64,000 nucleotides of DNA, from positions 113,566-177,565 of the forward strand of contig JAEUKP010000011.1 in the NCBI GenBank assembly GCA_016794145.1, read 5' to 3'. A program made the translations under genes and the position numbers. The stretch comes from Alphaproteobacteria bacterium (GTDB taxonomy: Bacteria; Pseudomonadota; Alphaproteobacteria; Micavibrionales; Micavibrionaceae). This document shows, piece by piece, positions 62,401 through 64,000 of this stretch; positions within the stretch are counted from its first letter, which is position 1, and each line of letters begins with the position of its first letter. Below the pieces are notes generated by a model. That model saw only the letters and a list, made by a program, of their open reading frames with translations, searched no databases and was not told the origin of the DNA.

Positions 62401-62836
62401 TACCTTTTTTGAGGAAGTGATTCATATCAGGAGACGCAATCTCCTCACCTTTAAGGGCTGCGCAGAGTTGTCCGAACGTCCCTTGACCCATTCCATTCAG
62501 TTTCTGGGAAAAATAGTGAGTGGCTGGATTTGAATCAGTGAGGTCCAGAGAAAGCGAATCTTCCATCTCTGCAAAAAGTTTTGTGGACATAACACGCTGG
62601 AGGGCTGCACGACATCCGGCATCGATCACAGATAAGGTCGCAGCAGAATTGCCTGCCGTGTTATAGGAGCTCCCGACTGTTTCCAGGTTTGTAAAAATAT
62701 CTGAAATTTTCTGTTGGGTAGAGTTCTGATTATATCCAGTTGCATAGGTATTGGAAAGCATTAAGAAAGCTATAAGGAAAGACAATAAAAATACTTTCTT
62801 CTCTTTTCTTATTGTCTTGGAATGAGGTCTCTTCAT
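59450..62836 (-). CDS. Inverse-autotransporter-like surface protein with FecR-like domain and Ig-like repeats
   Basis: An 1128-residue protein. Signal peptide at about 1-32; an N-terminal helical/linker region; an inverse-autotransporter beta-barrel region at about 190-400 (NAGIAYRHL, GTNLFFDYAPEKDHTRMSVG, GWDVELRGQVPELPSW), as in intimin/invasin. Then a FecR-like domain at about 415-575 (AIGRLRFADGSILTAAQNTQV, VPGGTIDLHGTDIDVVS, VRVRDGSVTF), a linker domain and four ~100-residue Ig-like repeats (709-1109). The chain ends 19 residues into what looks like another module (DTLAPTILSVTTVDGTYEP), suggesting 3' truncation. It would present its repeats outside the cell as an adhesin. It lies eight bases after another surface-type gene. 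Confidence 0.82.
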   Translation of the reverse strand: MKRPHSKTIRKEKKVFLLSFLIAFLMLSNTYATGYNQNSTQQKISDIFTNLETVGSSYNTAGNSAATLSVIDAGCRAALQRVMSTKLFAEMEDSLSLDLTDSNPATHYFSQKLNGMGQGTFGQLCAALKGEEIASPDMNHFLKKGIRNDVLQHMIRYGQSVANGSGVPFLTRLEIELGTSERDSVGSITSVQPLWQDSDHLNHIFAQISWHKAPDNRSDSGIKTKYNTYNAGIAYRHLTVDKKYLYGTNLFFDYAPEKDHTRMSVGVDARTSQLAFAANRYMPLSTWRSVTIYNEERAAAGWDVELRGQVPELPSWTAIVKGYQWDGFSEKTKLYGAEAGVEYSPVPAMAMRVGVRDESEGSASLEAALRFSYRFDQPQDLQFKPRTELASVEDYIYEKVRRDNIIRVKQRQKSSAKLTVIQTIGSNTSTEPTGTTSLLVGKTLLMPVTVTIGNTAGAIGRLRFADGSILTAAQNTQVLIEPTLITLISGSMQYVSNGVIHTILVPGGTIDLHGTDIDVVSSGPASSTVRVRDGSVTFTGTSSGSVNLGTEEMGESVNGVVGGLLATNDPTYISHTDEISVKIDRIGNPQNGPKVASYPYERPRIVSETLIPGQMIVFGLRFNDPITVSGGVPRLHLVIQGNNRIANLIGGSGTKDLLFGYTLLAADGGASQILVSSLDKNGAYLMGNGKDAVTTIADTTLVLSGTIGDTIPPSGYAALFTTDPVNNGNQSAASFNITNAEVGTTYTYTITSSGGGTPVSGSGPVTSTTQSVTGLNLSGLADGTLTVSVTLTDAASNAGSSTTDTVLKDTTPPTGYGATLTTTPINSGNKSALGFDITGAEVGSTFAYTLTSSGGGTPVSGSGTIATSTHSLTGINASALGDGTYTLSVVLTDVAGNPGVAATTSTGADTTSPSGYGVITTTSPVNNTNLTAGAFDITTAEVGASYNYTISSSGGGTNVTGTGTISAVTHSVTNLDLTGLNDGTLTISVTLTDSSGNAGAAVTSTAPKDTTIPSGYGTAFTTTPVNLSNATSAAFDITTAEVGAAYSYTISSSGGGTNVTGTGTISAATHSLINLDLTGLNDGTLTLSVTLTDASGNIGVAVTNTATDKDTLAPTILSVTTVDGTYEP
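59510..60712 (-). repeat. Four tandem ~300-bp repeats coding Ig-like modules
   Basis: Units at 60413-60712, 60113-60412, 59813-60112 and 59510-59812, each about 100 codons beginning with Asp-Thr-(Thr/Ile) and Gly-Tyr. Units 3 and 4 are close copies at DNA level: for example the segments around 59640-59700 and 59940-60000 differ in only a few bases. Such repeats can recombine and change copy number. Confidence 0.88.
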
Positions 62837-62844
62837 TTAAGAAC

Positions 62845-64000
62845 CTATTGCGTCAAAAGTTGCAGTTGGGTGTTGGGTACACGGGAAGGGTAGTATTTGA
62901 GCTGCTTTATGTTTGAATTTATGGGGCGCACACCATTTGAGCTAAGGTTTCCAACACTTAGAAATGTAAAATTTGGAAATGTTCCTGATGTATCGAATTG
63001 GATTGTTCCACCGTTCGTACTTAGCCCAAAATCATTGGTGGCATACGCCGTGACTGATTTAAAACTCGAACCAACCGTCAATCCTGTTGTGGTCAATGTG
63101 GCAACATTGGATGCGATGGCGTCTGTGACGTAGGCAGAAATATTTCCAGAGACAGTAGCATCATTATTCAATGATATTTGCCCTATATTATTTCCCAAAG
63201 AATAATAACGGGAGGCCACGCCCTGCGCAGGGGCTTTAAAAGCTTCAATTTGAAACGTTCCTAAATTATTATTCGCCCAACTCCCTTTTGGTAGGTATAG
63301 GTTGTCGATGGCCCGGGTGACGGTGGTTGTGGTGGTGGGAATATAAGATGTTGCAAACGCTCCGGCTTCCAATTGTGCTCCCCAAACAGCCCAAGATTCT
63401 CCTGCTGCCGTAGACTGACCTGTTTTTCCGAAGTAAACAACTAGGGTGTCGCCTATAGAAATGCCAGTTGTCCTTGTATATGAAAGCCTATACCACCCAT
63501 TGTTGAGCGCATAAATTACCCATCCCGTACATGGGGAAGTATTACTACCAGTAGAAAGATTGAAACCGCAACCATCAAAATTGGTCGCTGTAGTATTGTT
63601 TCTAAGAAGAAAAATTTTAACAGGGGGGCCACTTAAAAACTTTGCAAATACCGAATATGTTACAGACGTACTTGTTATTGCTGGGGTTATTATTCTGTGG
63701 GCTGTTGTTGGTACGGTTGGACCAGAAAGAGTGGTGCCATCGCTAGACCCATCAGGAGCAATTTCACCTATTGTTTTTGTTCCTGAGAAACTCCAAGCAG
63801 CGTGATCCATTCTTGAGCTATAAGTGAGAAGGTTCGTTCTCTCTTCTTCAATTAAAATACCTTTGGCCGCGTGGGTCACGGGGTCATAATCAAAACGTGG
63901 GAGACCGGATGCCGCAGTTTGTAAGGTACCGGTGGAATCGTAATAGGTGCCAATGCTGGCACGGGTGAAGGTTCCGCCTGTGGCCGATAGAAAACTGGCT
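62845..64000 (-). CDS. Surface or tail-fibre-like protein with phage spike-type module (5' end beyond window)
   Basis: The frame is open to the right edge of the window, so the start is missing; a GTG at 63879 is inside the frame and is not taken as the start. The first part reads RFDYDPVTHAAKGILIEEERTNLL, then WSFSGT, APDGSSDGTTL, TYSVFAKF, NGWYRLSYTRT and VWGAQLEAGAFATSYIPT. This series is typical of a concanavalin-like module found in phage tail-fibre/head-spike proteins and some bacterial surface proteins. The C-terminal 150 residues are beta-rich and end PNTQLQLLTQ. It precedes the inverse autotransporter gene by eight bases, so both are likely on one transcript. Confidence 0.7.
   Translation of the reverse strand, partial: ASFLSATGGTFTRASIGTYYDSTGTLQTAASGLPRFDYDPVTHAAKGILIEEERTNLLTYSSRMDHAAWSFSGTKTIGEIAPDGSSDGTTLSGPTVPTTAHRIITPAITSTSVTYSVFAKFLSGPPVKIFLLRNNTTATNFDGCGFNLSTGSNTSPCTGWVIYALNNGWYRLSYTRTTGISIGDTLVVYFGKTGQSTAAGESWAVWGAQLEAGAFATSYIPTTTTTVTRAIDNLYLPKGSWANNNLGTFQIEAFKAPAQGVASRYYSLGNNIGQISLNNDATVSGNISAYVTDAIASNVATLTTTGLTVGSSFKSVTAYATNDFGLSTNGGTIQFDTSGTFPNFTFLSVGNLSSNGVRPINSNIKQLKYYPSRVPNTQLQLLTQ

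Noticed and set aside
61744..62412. 222-codon plus-strand frame opposite the adhesin barrel
   Set aside because: Arg/His/Ser-rich antisense frame; the minus-strand barrel is clearly protein-like.

Overview
The window reads as chromosomal DNA of a Gram-negative alphaproteobacterium of moderate to low GC. Supporting signs are a complex I NDUFA9-type NAD-binding protein, DUF3126 and DUF3035 family proteins, the tyrS/anmK divergent pair, an olsB-olsA pair and a complete ccoNOQPGHIS operon. Pyrimidine, tyrosine and haem genes suggest a free-living or predatory lifestyle rather than a strongly reduced endosymbiont. The order cannot be fixed from the sequence alone. GGG-rich codon use leaves many 7-8 G runs in coding DNA.

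Layout. 0-9 kb holds housekeeping genes: the edge of rsmA, surA, an NDUFA9-like gene, pyk, a TetR regulator with a thiamine-phosphate-synthase-like gene, an LpoA-like lipoprotein divergent from rsmI, tyrA and pyrB. 9.1-17.7 kb is a type IVb-pilus/type II-like machine: prepilin peptidase, receiver protein, lipoprotein secretin, an ASH-repeat exported protein, GspE ATPase, GspF platform protein and a bitopic PilO2-like protein. No prepilin is visible. 17.7-25.3 kb is an envelope region: a WecA/MraY-type transferase with a 10-G tract, a GT2/LAB_N/GT39/epimerase operon probably decorating lipid A or another envelope lipid, an exported Cys-rich unknown, DUF3126, and olsB-olsA for ornithine lipid. 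25.3-28.6 kb is an accessory patch: a possible small RNA, two unrecognised ORFs and a putative HExxH metallopeptidase resembling lethal-factor-type toxins. 28.6-48 kb returns to housekeeping: Fe-S assembly, an alpha/beta-hydrolase-fold protein lacking the usual Ser, a YhdP/AsmA-like protein, tyrS, anmK, two lipoproteins, ileS-lspA-DUF3035, an M16 peptidase pair, a pentapeptide-repeat protein and an RsmB-family methyltransferase.

48-59.4 kb is a microaerobic respiration block. A Crp/Fnr regulator with four C-terminal cysteines is divergent from a SafE-like gene and the cbb3 oxidase operon (ccoN, O, Q, P) with its assembly genes (ccoG, H, I, S), followed by ompW-like and hemN. Three near-perfect TTGA-N6-TCAA boxes lie upstream of the cco unit, ompW and hemN, so the window appears to contain a regulator and several of its targets.

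59.4-64 kb carries two surface proteins on the minus strand. One is an inverse-autotransporter-like protein with a FecR-like domain and four ~100-residue Ig-like repeats that stops abruptly. The other is an edge-truncated protein with a phage spike/fibre-type module.

No rRNA, tRNA, CRISPR array or insertion sequence was recognised. All functional calls rest on reading motifs by eye; no database search was made.
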